A stretch of 64,000 nucleotides of DNA from Alteromonas sp. KUL42 (GTDB lineage: Bacteria > Pseudomonadota > Gammaproteobacteria > Enterobacterales > Alteromonadaceae). Where the stretch lies: positions 558,001-622,000 of the forward strand of contig NZ_BJKK01000001.1 in assembly GCF_006538325.1 (NCBI RefSeq), read 5' to 3'. The notes below the pieces were generated by a model. That model had not been told where the DNA came from and searched no databases. It saw only the letters and a program-made list of their open reading frames with translations. Both the position numbers and the translations under genes were made by a program. Positions 1 to 9,338 of the stretch are shown here, piece after piece (positions within the stretch are counted from its first letter, which is position 1; every line of letters starts with the position of its first letter).

Positions 1-1
1 A

Positions 2-658
2 GGCGTGCAACAAGCGTTGCTCAAGCTTATCGAAGGTACGGTAGCGTCAGTACCACCACAAGGTGGCCGTAAGCATCCGCAACAAGAATTCCTTCAAGTA
101 GATACTTCTAAAATCTTGTTTATCTGTGGTGGAGCATTCGCTGGACTTGATAAGGTTATCGACCAACGAGCTCAGAAAGACACAGGTATCGGCTTTGGTG
201 CAACGGTTAAGTCAAAAGACAATGGTAAGCAAATTAGCGAATTGTTCAAGCAAGTTGAGCCAGAAGATTTGGTGAAATACGGTTTGATCCCAGAGTTTAT
301 TGGCCGTTTACCAGTGGTCACAAGCTTAGAAGAGTTGAACGAAGAGGCGCTTATACAAATCCTTCGCGAACCAAAGAATGCCATTACCAAGCAATATGGC
401 GCGCTTTTCTCTATGGAAGACGTAGAGCTTGAGTTCCGTGATGATGCATTAAACGCTATTGCGAAAAAGGCAATGGAGCGTAAAACCGGTGCACGCGGTT
501 TGCGCTCAATTGTAGAAGCGGTACTGCTAGATACCATGTATGACCTTCCTTCCATGGAAAATGTCAGCAAGGTGGTTATCGATGAAACGGTTATTCGCGG
601 AGAGTCGAAGCCGATTTTGATTTATGATAGCAACGAAAAGAAAGCAGCCTCTGAGTGA
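2..658 (+). CDS. clpX: ClpX, ATPase subunit of ClpXP protease (3' part)
   Basis: This is the C-terminal part of the AAA+ unfoldase that recognises tagged substrates and feeds them into ClpP. The reading frame is open from the first complete codon at base 2, so the 5' half (zinc-binding domain, Walker A) lies outside the window. Visible are the segment after Walker B with the pore region, the GRLPVV stretch, and the sensor-2 segment KTGARGLRS that binds nucleotide. The stop TGA is at 656-658 and a strong terminator follows. Being upstream of lon and hupB is the usual gammaproteobacterial order. The GTG at base 5 is an internal valine codon, not a start. Confidence 0.96.
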   Translation, partial: GVQQALLKLIEGTVASVPPQGGRKHPQQEFLQVDTSKILFICGGAFAGLDKVIDQRAQKDTGIGFGATVKSKDNGKQISELFKQVEPEDLVKYGLIPEFIGRLPVVTSLEELNEEALIQILREPKNAITKQYGALFSMEDVELEFRDDALNAIAKKAMERKTGARGLRSIVEAVLLDTMYDLPSMENVSKVVIDETVIRGESKPILIYDSNEKKAASE

Positions 659-670
659 TCTAGAGAGCTA

Positions 671-697
671 AAAAAGGCCCTAGGGGCCTTTTTTGTT
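671..697 (+). terminator. Rho-independent terminator of clpX
   Basis: A perfect 10-bp stem (AAAAAGGCCC at 671-680 pairing with GGGCCTTTTT at 684-693) has a 3-base loop and a T-rich tail. It lies 12 bases after the clpX stop and should separate clpX from lon transcription. Confidence 0.9.
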
Positions 698-734
698 TTT
701 AAACCGCTACTGCGCTGGTTTATACCGCGTTGGG

Positions 735-818
735 AAATTTTGTGAAATCCTCATTTACCAAAAGTAAACTCCGGTTCCCCAAAATTTCCCGCCTTGTCTA
801 AACCATGCTCGCTGACGC
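735..818. repeat. 84-bp direct repeat, copy 1 (clpX-lon intergenic)
   Basis: This stretch recurs at 969-1052 with one mismatch (C at 803, A at 1037). Copy 1 is bounded by an inverted repeat: GGGAAATTTT at 732-741 pairs with AAAATTTCCC at 781-790, with a second small stem TTTAC/GTAAA inside. The 616 bases between the clpX terminator and lon hold no convincing gene. They contain these two copies, unassigned AT-rich sequence, and the lon promoter. Confidence 0.9.
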
Positions 819-968
819 GGTCTAAAAACGGCGAGTGTTGTCTAAGAATTGACTCAGCATTAAATCCCAATTTTTTCATCAACATCCGTCTTTGCCCAAC
901 TTCGCTCACGACGCTGAACAAAAACTATGGTCGATGTTTTAATAAACTTTTTTGAGTCCCTTGTAGGT

Positions 969-1052
969 AAATTTTGTGAAATCCTCATTTACCAAAAGTA
1001 AACTCCGGTTCCCCAAAATTTCCCGCCTTGTCTAAAACATGCTCGCTGACGC
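969..1052. repeat. 84-bp direct repeat, copy 2 (clpX-lon intergenic)
   Basis: This is the second copy of the unit at 735-818, offset by 234 bases and 83/84 identical. Its hairpin arms are kept with one mismatch (GGTAAATTTT at the left, AAAATTTCCC at the right). The end of the copy (GCTCGCTGACGC) is followed by unrelated sequence in each case. The inter-copy bases 819-968 show no coding character. Confidence 0.9.
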
Positions 1053-1253
1053 TGTTCAAAAATAACTTTTCGAATGTGCTTTTGGTAAAACTGATTTTTA
1101 ATTTGCTGGTTATTTAAGCGCTTGTGTTAGTTCACACTATCCTTTCTGTTAGATTTCGTACTTAAGTGTTGCCTTACGCTTTAAAATCGATGATGGTTAT
1201 AGGTAGAGCAGGGAAGTAAGATTAAGGAATTAAAACACTTTAATAGGGTTAAG

Positions 1254-1281
1254 ATTGAACTTTGCTCTTGCATCCCCATAT
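1254..1281 (+). promoter_or_regulatory. Sigma-32 (heat-shock) type promoter of lon
   Basis: ATTGAA at 1254-1259 and CCCCATAT at 1274-1281 are separated by 14 bases. This matches the RpoH consensus (CTTGAA, 13-17 bases, CCCCATNT) in both elements. The -10 element ends 33 bases before the lon ATG. lon is a classical RpoH regulon member, so position and sequence agree. Confidence 0.75.
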
Positions 1282-1314
1282 AAAAATGACATTTCAGAAT
1301 AATTGAGAACAAGT

Positions 1315-3669
1315 ATGACAGTTGAGCGTGAAAATCGCATTGAAATTCCTGTGCTTGCCTTGCGGGACGTCGTTGTTTACCCGCATATGGTCATACCCCT
1401 ATTTGTTGGGCGTGAGAAATCCATTCGCTGTTTAGAAGCAGCAATGGAAAATGACAAACAGATTTTTTTAGTGGCACAAAAAGATGCTGGTGTAGATGAG
1501 CCAGAAGCTGACGATATCTATACTGTAGGGACAATTGCAACTATTTTACAGTTACTTAAGCTTCCCGACGGTACGGTTAAAGTACTTGTTGAAGGTAGTG
1601 TGCGAGGCCAAATAGATGGTTATCAACAGCAAGACCCGTATTTTGTAGCCAGCGTAGATAAGCTAGAAGATGAAGGTATTGATGAGAATGAACAAGAAGT
1701 ACTTATTCGTTCTGCGGTATCTCAATTTGAAGGCTATGTGAAGCTTAACAAGAAAATCCCACCTGAGGTGTTAACGTCATTAAACGGCATCGAAGACGCT
1801 GCGCGTTTAGCCGATACCATGGCAGCCCACATGCCACTTAAGCTTACTGAAAAGCAAAAAGTGCTTGAGATGCAAAGTGTGAATGAGCGTCTTGAGTACC
1901 TGATGGCGTTGATGGAAGGCGAAATCGATTTACTGCAGGTCGAGAAAAAAATTCGTACCCGCGTTAAAAAGCAAATGGAAAAAAGCCAGCGCGAGTACTA
2001 TCTGAATGAGCAAATGAAAGCTATTCAGAAGGAACTGGGCGAGCTAGACGACGCGCCTGACGAATTTGAAGCGTTGTCGAAGAAAATTGCTGAAGCGAAA
2101 ATGCCAAAAGAGGCTGAAGACAAAGCCAAGGCTGAATTGCAAAAGCTTAAAATGATGTCGCCGATGTCAGCCGAGGCCACCGTTCTGCGAAGCTATATCG
2201 AATGGCTAACTAATGTCCCGTGGAATAAGCGCTCTCCTGTTAAAAAGGATCTGTCTCGCGCTGAAGGTGTGTTAAACGAAGACCATTACGGACTAGAGAA
2301 AGTTAAAGAGCGCATCCTAGAATATTTGGCCGTTCAACAACGTGTTAAAAAGCTTAAAGGGCCTATTCTTTGTTTAGTCGGGCCTCCTGGTGTTGGTAAA
2401 ACATCACTAGGTCAATCTATTGCCAAGGCAACGGGGCGTAAGTACGTACGTATGGCGCTTGGCGGTGTGCGAGATGAAGCTGAAATTCGAGGTCATCGAC
2501 GTACTTATATTGGCTCGCTTCCAGGTAAACTAGTGCAAAAGATGGCGAAAGTTGGTGTTAAAAACCCACTGTTTTTGCTTGATGAAATCGACAAAATGTC
2601 ATCAGATATGCGCGGCGACCCAGCTTCAGCGTTGTTAGAGGTACTCGACCCAGAGCAAAATAATAGCTTCAGTGATCATTACTTAGAAGTAGATTACGAT
2701 TTATCTGATGTGATGTTCGTGGCTACTTCAAACAGCATGAATATTCCCGGACCATTACTTGATAGAATGGAAGTGATTCGTCTGTCTGGTTATACCGAAG
2801 ATGAAAAGCTTAATATTGCTAAAAAGCACCTTATCGGTAAGCAGATGGAGCGTAATGGTTTAAAAGCTAAAGAGCTCGAGATTACCGATTCTGCGGTTAT
2901 TGGTATGATCCGCTATTACACCCGAGAAGCTGGTGTACGTGGGCTTGAACGTGAAGTCTCTAAAGTGTGTCGCAAAGCGGTAAAAGACATCTTACTTAAA
3001 AAGAGTAAAGGTAAAGTAAAAGTCACCCAAGATAATTTGAAAGATTATTTAGGGGTTCAACGCTTTGATTACGGAAAGGCCGATAAAGACAACCAAATTG
3101 GTCAGGTAACTGGCTTGGCATGGACACAAGTTGGCGGTGACCTACTTACCATTGAAACTACCTCTGTGCCAGGTAAAGGTAAAATGACCTCAACAGGTTC
3201 TCTTGGCGATGTCATGCAAGAGTCTATAAAAGCTGCAATGACAGTAGTCAGAAGTCGTGCTCAAAAGCTTCGTATTAATGAAGATTTTTACGAAAAACGT
3301 GATATCCACGTACACGTACCTGAAGGCGCTACACCTAAGGATGGCCCAAGTGCAGGTATAGCTATGTGTACCGCGCTAGTTTCATCGTTAACTGGCAACC
3401 CAGTGAAGTGTGATGTGGCGATGACAGGTGAGATCACTTTACGGGGTGAGGTATTGGCAATAGGTGGATTGAAAGAAAAACTACTTGCAGCACACCGTGG
3501 TGGCATAAAAACAGTGGTTATTCCAAAAGACAATGAACGCGATTTGGAAGAAATTCCGGATAACGTTAAAAAAGATTTGTCTATCCATCCGGTTAAGTGG
3601 ATAGATGATGTCTTGGATATTGCTCTTCAAGAGCCTGTTGAAAGCTTTCAAATAGCAGAAAAACAGTAG
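1315..3669 (+). CDS. lon: Lon ATP-dependent protease
   Basis: Lon is a cytoplasmic AAA+ serine protease that degrades misfolded and regulatory proteins. From the ATG at 1315 the product is 784 residues, the same length as E. coli Lon, and key residues fall at the same numbers: Walker A lysine K362 in GPPGVGKT, and the catalytic dyad S679 (in GPSAG) and K722 (in GLKEK). The order is an N-terminal substrate domain (about 10-200), a coiled helical linker, the AAA+ module (about 320-580) and the protease domain (about 590-775). A TTG four codons upstream (1303) could extend it, but the length match favours the ATG. The promoter is of the heat-shock type and a terminator follows. hupB is downstream as in E. 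coli. Confidence 0.98.
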   Translation: MTVERENRIEIPVLALRDVVVYPHMVIPLFVGREKSIRCLEAAMENDKQIFLVAQKDAGVDEPEADDIYTVGTIATILQLLKLPDGTVKVLVEGSVRGQIDGYQQQDPYFVASVDKLEDEGIDENEQEVLIRSAVSQFEGYVKLNKKIPPEVLTSLNGIEDAARLADTMAAHMPLKLTEKQKVLEMQSVNERLEYLMALMEGEIDLLQVEKKIRTRVKKQMEKSQREYYLNEQMKAIQKELGELDDAPDEFEALSKKIAEAKMPKEAEDKAKAELQKLKMMSPMSAEATVLRSYIEWLTNVPWNKRSPVKKDLSRAEGVLNEDHYGLEKVKERILEYLAVQQRVKKLKGPILCLVGPPGVGKTSLGQSIAKATGRKYVRMALGGVRDEAEIRGHRRTYIGSLPGKLVQKMAKVGVKNPLFLLDEIDKMSSDMRGDPASALLEVLDPEQNNSFSDHYLEVDYDLSDVMFVATSNSMNIPGPLLDRMEVIRLSGYTEDEKLNIAKKHLIGKQMERNGLKAKELEITDSAVIGMIRYYTREAGVRGLEREVSKVCRKAVKDILLKKSKGKVKVTQDNLKDYLGVQRFDYGKADKDNQIGQVTGLAWTQVGGDLLTIETTSVPGKGKMTSTGSLGDVMQESIKAAMTVVRSRAQKLRINEDFYEKRDIHVHVPEGATPKDGPSAGIAMCTALVSSLTGNPVKCDVAMTGEITLRGEVLAIGGLKEKLLAAHRGGIKTVVIPKDNERDLEEIPDNVKKDLSIHPVKWIDDVLDIALQEPVESFQIAEKQ

Positions 3670-3696
3670 TACTAAAGTGCTGTACTGCCTGATTTT

Positions 3697-3718
3697 AAAG
3701 GCGTACAGCCTTTTTTTT
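3697..3718 (+). terminator. Rho-independent terminator of lon
   Basis: AAAGGC at 3697-3702 pairs with GCCTTT at 3708-3713 around a 5-base loop and is followed by a continuous run of T. It lies just after the lon stop codon. Confidence 0.8.
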
Positions 3719-3975
3719 GAAATATTTGTTTAAAAAATGCGCGTTATTGCAAAGAAATACCTTTTTTTTTAAAAAATGGGCTTTCAAGTCGCAAAAGTTG
3801 TGTTACCTTTAACTGGTACTCGCTTGAAGCCTTGCCACAAAAGGGATTGCAGCGATTCATAAAAAGTTAATTATTTGTGAACGAGGCTTGATGTTAAGAA
3901 TCAAGCTTGCTATAACGTCCAATCAAAATCGTTTTGGATAAAACAGTATAATAACAATCGAAGGGGATCATAATT

Positions 3976-4248
3976 GTGAACAAGTCTCAACTTATCGACC
4001 AAATTGCTGCTGGTGCAGACATTTCTAAAGCAGCTGCTGGCCGCGCTCTTGACGCATTCACTGACTCAGTAACTGCAGCGCTTAAAGACGGCGACCAAGT
4101 AGCACTAGTTGGCTTTGGTACTTTCTCAGTTCGCGAACGTTCAGCTCGCAGTGGCCGTAACCCACAAACTGGTGAGACTATTCAGATTTCAGCAGCGAAA
4201 GTGCCTTCTTTCAAAGCTGGTAAAGCACTGAAAGACGCTTGTAACTAA
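3976..4248 (+). CDS. hupB: DNA-binding protein HU-beta
   Basis: This is a small histone-like nucleoid protein of 90 residues that binds and bends DNA as a dimer. It is near-identical in layout to E. coli HupB: N-terminal [11 protein letters not shown], helical dimerisation part, the GFGTF turn, and the DNA-binding beta arm containing the GRNPQTG signature. The start is GTG at 3976 with a strong ribosome-binding site (AAGGGG at 3961-3966) nine bases upstream. It is a single-gene unit with a terminator directly downstream. The 306 bases upstream, after the lon terminator, hold its promoter region but no second gene. Confidence 0.98.
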   Translation: MNKSQLIDQIAAGADISKAAAGRALDAFTDSVTAALKDGDQVALVGFGTFSVRERSARSGRNPQTGETIQISAAKVPSFKAGKALKDACN

Positions 4249-4263
4249 GCAAAAAAATTAAAG

Positions 4264-4297
4264 AAAAAGGCGATGGCTAGTCCATCGCCTTTTTTAT
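4264..4297 (+). terminator. Rho-independent terminator of hupB
   Basis: A 13-bp stem (AAAAAGGCGATGG at 4264-4276 with its complement at 4282-4294) surrounds a 5-base loop and is followed by T residues. It is one of the strongest terminators in the window. Confidence 0.92.
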
Positions 4298-4440
4298 TTG
4301 TCACTCAAGTTAACACTAGCTGCGTTGGAAACTTGCTATTTTCGAAATGTAGTTAGATAAACCTTGGTTGTATGCCGGTTCAGTAGTAATCAATAAAAGC
4401 ATTGATAAACGAAAAGAGCGCATATAGTGCGTTTTGGTCG

Positions 4441-4468
4441 TTCATATTCATCGGCATTAGGTTATAAT
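4441..4468 (+). promoter_or_regulatory. Candidate sigma-70 promoter of ppiD
   Basis: A perfect -10 hexamer TATAAT at 4463-4468 has TTCATA 16 bases upstream. It lies about 80 bases before the ppiD ATG. The rest of the 300-base gap between hupB and ppiD shows no gene. Confidence 0.5.
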
Positions 4469-4548
4469 CACCGCTTATTTTACCTCCAGCTTATCGGCGT
4501 ATAAGCATAGGGTGTAACAGAAGTAAGCAACGGAGTTAAAGAACAATC

Positions 4549-6441
4549 ATGCTAGAAAGGATCAGAGAAGGTTCTCAAGGCCCATGGGCGATGGCGATCA
4601 TTGCGCTAATCGTATTGAGTTTCGTTTTTGCAGGTGTGGGTAGTTATCTAACCTCATCAGGTACTACAGCAGTGGCTACTGTCAATGGCGAAGAGATCTC
4701 GGCACAGGAACTAGAGCGTGCATATCAAAACCAGCGCGCACAAATGGAGTCTCAGTACGGCGAGAGTATTGCACAGCTTTTCTCTAGCGAGCAGTACTTA
4801 GCAGACTTTAGAAGAAATGTTTTAGATCGCCTTATTGCGGAAAAACTTATTCAGCAGCAAGCAACGGATATGGGTTTACGCGTGAGCGACCAACAAATTC
4901 GTGAAACTATTTTGCAAATGCCAGAATTCCAGTTCGGTGGTCAGTTTGACAACGAACGTTTCCAGGCTATTTTGCGTCAAAATGGGTTCCAGGTAGCCGA
5001 TTTCCGCAACTATCTGCGCGTGCAAATGACACGTAGCCAGTTAGCGGCAGCGTTGGGTAATTCTGCATTCGCATTAGACTCAGAAGTAGAGCGTGCAAAC
5101 GCATTACAACGCCAAACTCGCGATGCCAAATACTTATTAGTAAGCTCTGATGAGTTCGCAGGCAATGTTGAAGTAGCTGAAGCAGATGTAGAAGCGTTCT
5201 ACAGAAATAATATCGCTTCATTCGACACTGAAGAACAGGTGAAATTAGCTTACGTTAAGTTGAGTGTTGAAGAGTTGAAAGACCGTGTTTCTGTTGATGA
5301 AGCTGCGGTACGTACCTACTACGAAAACAACATTGCAAGCTATGGAAAAGAAGAAGAACGTCGTGTTTCGCATATCTTGATTGAGTCCGGAGATGATGTT
5401 GATGCAGCACGCGAGAAAGCAGAGTCGCTGAAAGCACAGCTTGATGGCGGTGCTGATTTTGCAGCGCTAGCCGAAGCCAATTCAGATGATACTTTTTCTG
5501 CTGAGAATGGTGGTGATCTTGACTTTATTACACCAGAAATGATGGACCCTGCTTTCGATGCCGCAGCATTTGCGCTAGAGAGCGTTGGCGATGTTTCAGA
5601 CATTGTAGAGACTGATTTTGGTTTCCATATTATCAAGCTGACTGATCTTAAAGCCGCAGAAGTAAAGTCGTTTGAAGACGTTGCTGCTGAGATACGCGAT
5701 ACATTATTGTATGACGCAGCAATGGAAAAATATTTTGAACTACAAAATACAATGGCAGAAATTGCATTTGAAGTTCCTGATACTCTTGAAGATGTTGCTA
5801 ACGCGGTGAACCTTCCTGTACAGGAGTCGGTTTTGTTTAGCCGCAATACTGCGCCAACGGATTTAAGCTCACCTGCTGTACTTGATGTTGCCTTTTCATC
5901 TGAGCTTATTGAAGAGGGATTGAACAGTGATATCGTTCAACTAGATGATGAAAATGTGGTAGTTGTTCGTGTTGTTGAACATCAGCCTCAACGTACCCAG
6001 TCTCTAGACGAAGTTCGCGAGGGTATTGAAGCGTCTGTAAAAGCTGATAAAGCCAGAGAAGCAGCACAAGCTTGGGCACAAGACATTGCTCAGAAAGTAC
6101 GTGCTGGCGAAGATGTAACAGCATTGCTTGATGAAAAATCAGCAACGTGGGAAACCGCCGAAGCTGTTGCTCGTGCAGGTGGAACCTTGGCACGAGCATT
6201 AGTAGACAAATTGTTTACCTTGGCGCTAGAAGGCGATAGCAAAGTAGATGTAGCAACTACAGTAAACGGCGACGTCGCTGTTGTTGAGCTACTTGCTGTA
6301 AATCCAGCGCCGGTACTTGAAGCTGAATTAGGTGAAAGTCTGAAGCAGCGCCTAGCGCAAGTTCAAGGGCAACGTGTATACGAGCAATATGTGGAAGCGT
6401 TGCGTGCACAGGCAGACGTTACTGTATCTCAATCGTTATAA
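4549..6441 (+). CDS. ppiD: PpiD, membrane-anchored periplasmic chaperone/isomerase
   Basis: PpiD is a 630-residue inner-membrane protein with a large periplasmic part that helps newly translocated proteins leave the Sec channel. The sequence shows a short cytoplasmic N terminus, one transmembrane helix (about residues 14-34), a SurA-like N-terminal helical region, a parvulin (PpiC) domain starting near RRVSHILIE (about residue 270) and ending near FGFHIIKLTD, and a long C-terminal helical region. It follows hupB as in E. coli. E. coli PpiD is about 623 residues, so the length is normal. Two hairpins follow the stop codon. Confidence 0.95.
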   Translation: MLERIREGSQGPWAMAIIALIVLSFVFAGVGSYLTSSGTTAVATVNGEEISAQELERAYQNQRAQMESQYGESIAQLFSSEQYLADFRRNVLDRLIAEKLIQQQATDMGLRVSDQQIRETILQMPEFQFGGQFDNERFQAILRQNGFQVADFRNYLRVQMTRSQLAAALGNSAFALDSEVERANALQRQTRDAKYLLVSSDEFAGNVEVAEADVEAFYRNNIASFDTEEQVKLAYVKLSVEELKDRVSVDEAAVRTYYENNIASYGKEEERRVSHILIESGDDVDAAREKAESLKAQLDGGADFAALAEANSDDTFSAENGGDLDFITPEMMDPAFDAAAFALESVGDVSDIVETDFGFHIIKLTDLKAAEVKSFEDVAAEIRDTLLYDAAMEKYFELQNTMAEIAFEVPDTLEDVANAVNLPVQESVLFSRNTAPTDLSSPAVLDVAFSSELIEEGLNSDIVQLDDENVVVVRVVEHQPQRTQSLDEVREGIEASVKADKAREAAQAWAQDIAQKVRAGEDVTALLDEKSATWETAEAVARAGGTLARALVDKLFTLALEGDSKVDVATTVNGDVAVVELLAVNPAPVLEAELGESLKQRLAQVQGQRVYEQYVEALRAQADVTVSQSL

Positions 6442-6468
6442 GTTGATATACAAAGCAACTAGCCTGAG

Positions 6469-6560
6469 CACGTAAGCACAACTTACGTGTTTTGACTAAA
6501 GCCTGACATATCGCTTTAAAATTAAAAAACCTCACTTCATATTGTTAGTGGGGTTTTTTA
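6469..6560 (+). terminator. Double hairpin terminator after ppiD
   Basis: Hairpin one is CACGTAAG (6469-6476) with CTTACGTG (6483-6490), followed by TTTT. Hairpin two is a 13-bp stem with one G-T pair, AAAAAACCTCACT (6525-6537) with AGTGGGGTTTTTT (6548-6560). The second is the classical terminator. Confidence 0.85.
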
Positions 6561-6785
6561 TTGCCTAATTTTCAACGCTGTCTTCTATATTTATTTAACT
6601 GCAAGAGACTACCAGTAAGGGGGCAGGTGAATAAAATAGTCTCCTATACTAGATCGTTTCGCAAAACGTGCTATCTAGATCATGAAAATGGCGCTTTGAA
6701 AAAAATGTCCAGAAAAACTTCGAGATTTTCACCCAACTATTTGTTTATACTGAACAAGCTGTAAGATGAAAGAGAAGGTAATGGG

Positions 6786-7679
6786 TTGTCTAATTCTGAG
6801 GTAACGTTCCCTACATTTGTTTACGATGAAATAATAAAGCTTCTGCCTGTGGCGGTGTCAGTGTATTCGAAAGATTTCGAACTGTTGATGTGGAACGACC
6901 AGTACCTGTCACTCTCTGGCTTAACTGAGGATCAGGTGTATAAGGGGATGTCATTAGCTGAAAAAATTGCAGTAGAAAACCAAAACGAGTTACCGCCTTC
7001 CGCATTCTTACCTATTGTCGAACAAGTGAAATGTTATTGGCAAGACCCCCTTCATCACAGACGGGAAGATTGGTTTGAAAATGACCGCCTTATCGAAACG
7101 CGAGTAAAACGTTTATCTGAAGATTTATATGTATTTTGTTATATAGACATCACAGAAAGTCGATTATACGAGAACCACTTACAGAGTTTATCAGAGGAAG
7201 ACCCTCTGACCAAAACGCTCAATAGAAGAAGTTTTGTTCAGCAAGTTGAGTCGTTAATTTTGCAACATAGAAAGCAGCATGAGCCGTTTGCTGTTTTAAT
7301 GCTGGATATAGATTACTTTAAATTAGTTAATGATGAATATGGGCACCATGTAGGTGATGAAGTACTTGTCGCTTTAGCTCAGCGCTGTCGTATTCTACTA
7401 AAAGAAAACGATTTGTTGGGCAGGCTTGGCGGTGAAGAGTTCTGTATTGCATTGCCAAATAAAACGCTCACTATGGCTAAAGAGATTGCTTTAAACATTT
7501 TACAAAGTGTCAACAACACGCCGGTTGTTACAAATGACTTAGAGGTCAGCTTTACGGTGAGTATAGGCGTAACGGAATACTGCGCTCTTGATAGAACGTT
7601 TGAAAGTGTTTATCAACGTGTAGATAAGGCACTTTATGCAGCGAAGAAAGCAGGTAGAAATTGCTTTAAAACGCTATAG
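6786..7679 (+). CDS. PAS-GGDEF diguanylate cyclase
   Basis: This is a 297-residue soluble protein predicted to make c-di-GMP from two GTP. Residues about 10-130 look like a PAS-type sensory domain (LPVAVSVYSKDFELLMWN) and residues about 135-297 are a GGDEF domain. The active-site loop is intact as RLGGEEF, and the metal-binding stretch LDIDYFKLVND is present. The inhibitory site that is usually RxxD reads KEND, so canonical product inhibition may be absent. The start is TTG at 6786 with GAAGG seven bases upstream; the ATG at 6781 is out of frame and stops quickly. There is no transmembrane helix. It stands alone between terminators, and 6561-6785 shows no credible gene. Confidence 0.9.
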   Translation: MSNSEVTFPTFVYDEIIKLLPVAVSVYSKDFELLMWNDQYLSLSGLTEDQVYKGMSLAEKIAVENQNELPPSAFLPIVEQVKCYWQDPLHHRREDWFENDRLIETRVKRLSEDLYVFCYIDITESRLYENHLQSLSEEDPLTKTLNRRSFVQQVESLILQHRKQHEPFAVLMLDIDYFKLVNDEYGHHVGDEVLVALAQRCRILLKENDLLGRLGGEEFCIALPNKTLTMAKEIALNILQSVNNTPVVTNDLEVSFTVSIGVTEYCALDRTFESVYQRVDKALYAAKKAGRNCFKTL

Positions 7680-7709
7680 CAATGACATCTATTTAAACAA
7701 GCACACTCG

Positions 7710-7880
7710 CTAATGGGTTAATAAAAGCATCACTGTGTAGAAAGCCGCCAGAACACCAGACAATACAAAGATGTACAGAAACCCTTGTTTTCCTTGTTCT
7801 AGCGTGTATTTGTTCGCCTGTAAATACCCAAACCACAACAGTGAGAGTATAAGCGGAATTAAGACAATAATTTTTATCAC
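7710..7880 (-). CDS. Small two-helix membrane protein (56 aa), unknown
   Basis: I do not recognise this protein. The reading frame from GTG at 7880 to TAG at 7710 encodes 56 residues with two hydrophobic stretches: IKIIVLIPLILSLLWFGYL near the N terminus and FLYIFVLSGVLAAFYTVMLLL near the C terminus, joined by a short polar loop (QANKYTLEQGKQG). AAGG lies seven bases before the GTG. The helix-loop-helix layout with a charged loop looks like a genuine small inner-membrane protein rather than chance. It lies convergent to the diguanylate cyclase and divergent from dapE. Bases 7881-8060 upstream show no other gene. Confidence 0.6.
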   Translation of the reverse strand: MIKIIVLIPLILSLLWFGYLQANKYTLEQGKQGFLYIFVLSGVLAAFYTVMLLLTH

Positions 7881-8060
7881 ATCAATACCTTGTTCAATTT
7901 AATCTATATTTATACCAAGGTGTGCGAGGAAATGCCATTGCATTGGAAATACACACATCGGTACCGCCCTATTTTATATCTTCATTTTTTGTACGCTAAG
8001 AAGATGTCATGACTCTGTAGCAAAACTTTTATTGCTCTGTCACTAAAGCTTTATTTAATA

Positions 8061-9338
8061 GTGGCATGTAAACCCCATTCGCTATTTTTTATGCCTGCTC
8101 AAGTAAATTCTCAATATTTGACTCAATCTTTAACGTCATCTTTGGCTAAGTCTTCTTATGTACAATCTGCTTTGGCGCACAGTATTCATTTCGCAGAAGT
8201 ATTAATGGCTAGGCCCTCGATAACACCCGTTGACGCAGGGTGCCAAAGCTATCTTATGCATCGGTTAGAAAAGCTGGGTTTTGAATGTGAAATCCACCAA
8301 GTTGAAGGGGTTAAAAACCTCATTGCAAAATGGGGAACAGGAGATCAGCACTTTGCATTTTCTGGGCATACGGATGTAGTCCCTCCCGGCCCGCTAGAAA
8401 AGTGGCACTCACCACCTTTTTGTCCTGTCATTAGTCAAAACAAGCTATATGGGAGAGGGGCCGCTGATATGAAGACAGGAATTGCTGCCATGCTGGCTGC
8501 AACCGAACGCGCACTAACCTATATGAATAAACAAGATGTGACCTTTTGGTGGCTTATTACTAGCGATGAAGAAGGGGAGGCAGAATGGGGCTCTCGTTGG
8601 ATAAGGACGTATTTGGACCAGCAAAACATTACTCTTGATATGTGTTTAATTGGCGAGCCAACAGCCAGTCATCATACGGGAGACACAATTAAAATTGGTC
8701 GTCGCGGTTCGTTATCCGTCACAGTTAATGTAAAAGGAAAACAAGGTCATGTGGCATACCCCAAAACTGCCACAAACGCTATTCATACGGCCAGTAACAT
8801 TATACAAAAACTTACTCAATACCCGTTTGACGAGGGCAGTGATGATTTTCCCGGGACCAGCTTACAAGTAACTCACCTTTATACGGGCGACTTTACAGAC
8901 AATATCGTCCCTGGTGCAGCGCGCATAGAGTTTAACGTTCGATATAGTTGGCAGTTTACTCAGGAAAGTTTAATTCTGTTACTGAGCAAGCTTATTCACA
9001 GTGTTGACGAACGCGCAGACATTTCATTTTCTCGACCGTGTGAGTCATATATCAGTAAGCCCTCTGACAATGATGTCTGCTTAATTAATAGTGTTGAGCG
9101 AGCCATTAAAAAAGCGACAGGACGATACCCTGTAATAAGCACGTCAGGTGGCACGTCCGATGGGCGATTTTTCGCTTCTGCCCATACTCAGGTTGTTGAA
9201 GTTGGTGTGCCCAATACCACAATTCATCAAGTTAACGAGCACATCCATTTGTCTGATTTGGTCACGTTAGAAGATATTTATACAGATGTATTGCTGAGCC
9301 TTACAGAGTACAAAGAAGAGAGGCATACAACAACCTAG
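8061..9338 (+). CDS. dapE: Succinyl-diaminopimelate desuccinylase
   Basis: DapE is a zinc-dependent M20-family hydrolase that releases succinate from N-succinyl-LL-diaminopimelate, a step to lysine and peptidoglycan. The metal ligands and catalytic residues sit in GHTDVVPPG, GRGAADMKTG, SDEEGEAEWG and GEPTASHHTGD, and the C-terminal ligand in TIHQVNEHIH. It has 425 residues from GTG 8061 (415 from ATG 8091) against about 375 for E. coli, and the excess is an N-terminal tail of some 35-45 residues before the conserved RPSITPVDAGC. No good ribosome-binding site precedes either start, so the true start is uncertain. It is a single gene convergent with the acyltransferase downstream. I am sure of the M20/DapE family and fairly sure of the substrate. 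Confidence 0.88.
   Translation: MACKPHSLFFMPAQVNSQYLTQSLTSSLAKSSYVQSALAHSIHFAEVLMARPSITPVDAGCQSYLMHRLEKLGFECEIHQVEGVKNLIAKWGTGDQHFAFSGHTDVVPPGPLEKWHSPPFCPVISQNKLYGRGAADMKTGIAAMLAATERALTYMNKQDVTFWWLITSDEEGEAEWGSRWIRTYLDQQNITLDMCLIGEPTASHHTGDTIKIGRRGSLSVTVNVKGKQGHVAYPKTATNAIHTASNIIQKLTQYPFDEGSDDFPGTSLQVTHLYTGDFTDNIVPGAARIEFNVRYSWQFTQESLILLLSKLIHSVDERADISFSRPCESYISKPSDNDVCLINSVERAIKKATGRYPVISTSGGTSDGRFFASAHTQVVEVGVPNTTIHQVNEHIHLSDLVTLEDIYTDVLLSLTEYKEERHTTT

Noticed and set aside
1303-1314. TTG start four codons upstream for lon
   Set aside because: ATG 1315 gives exactly the 784 residues and catalytic numbering of E. coli Lon.
6561-6764. Open frame of 67 codons downstream of ppiD
   Set aside because: It has no ribosome-binding site, starts inside the terminator T-run, and the product is basic without recognisable fold.
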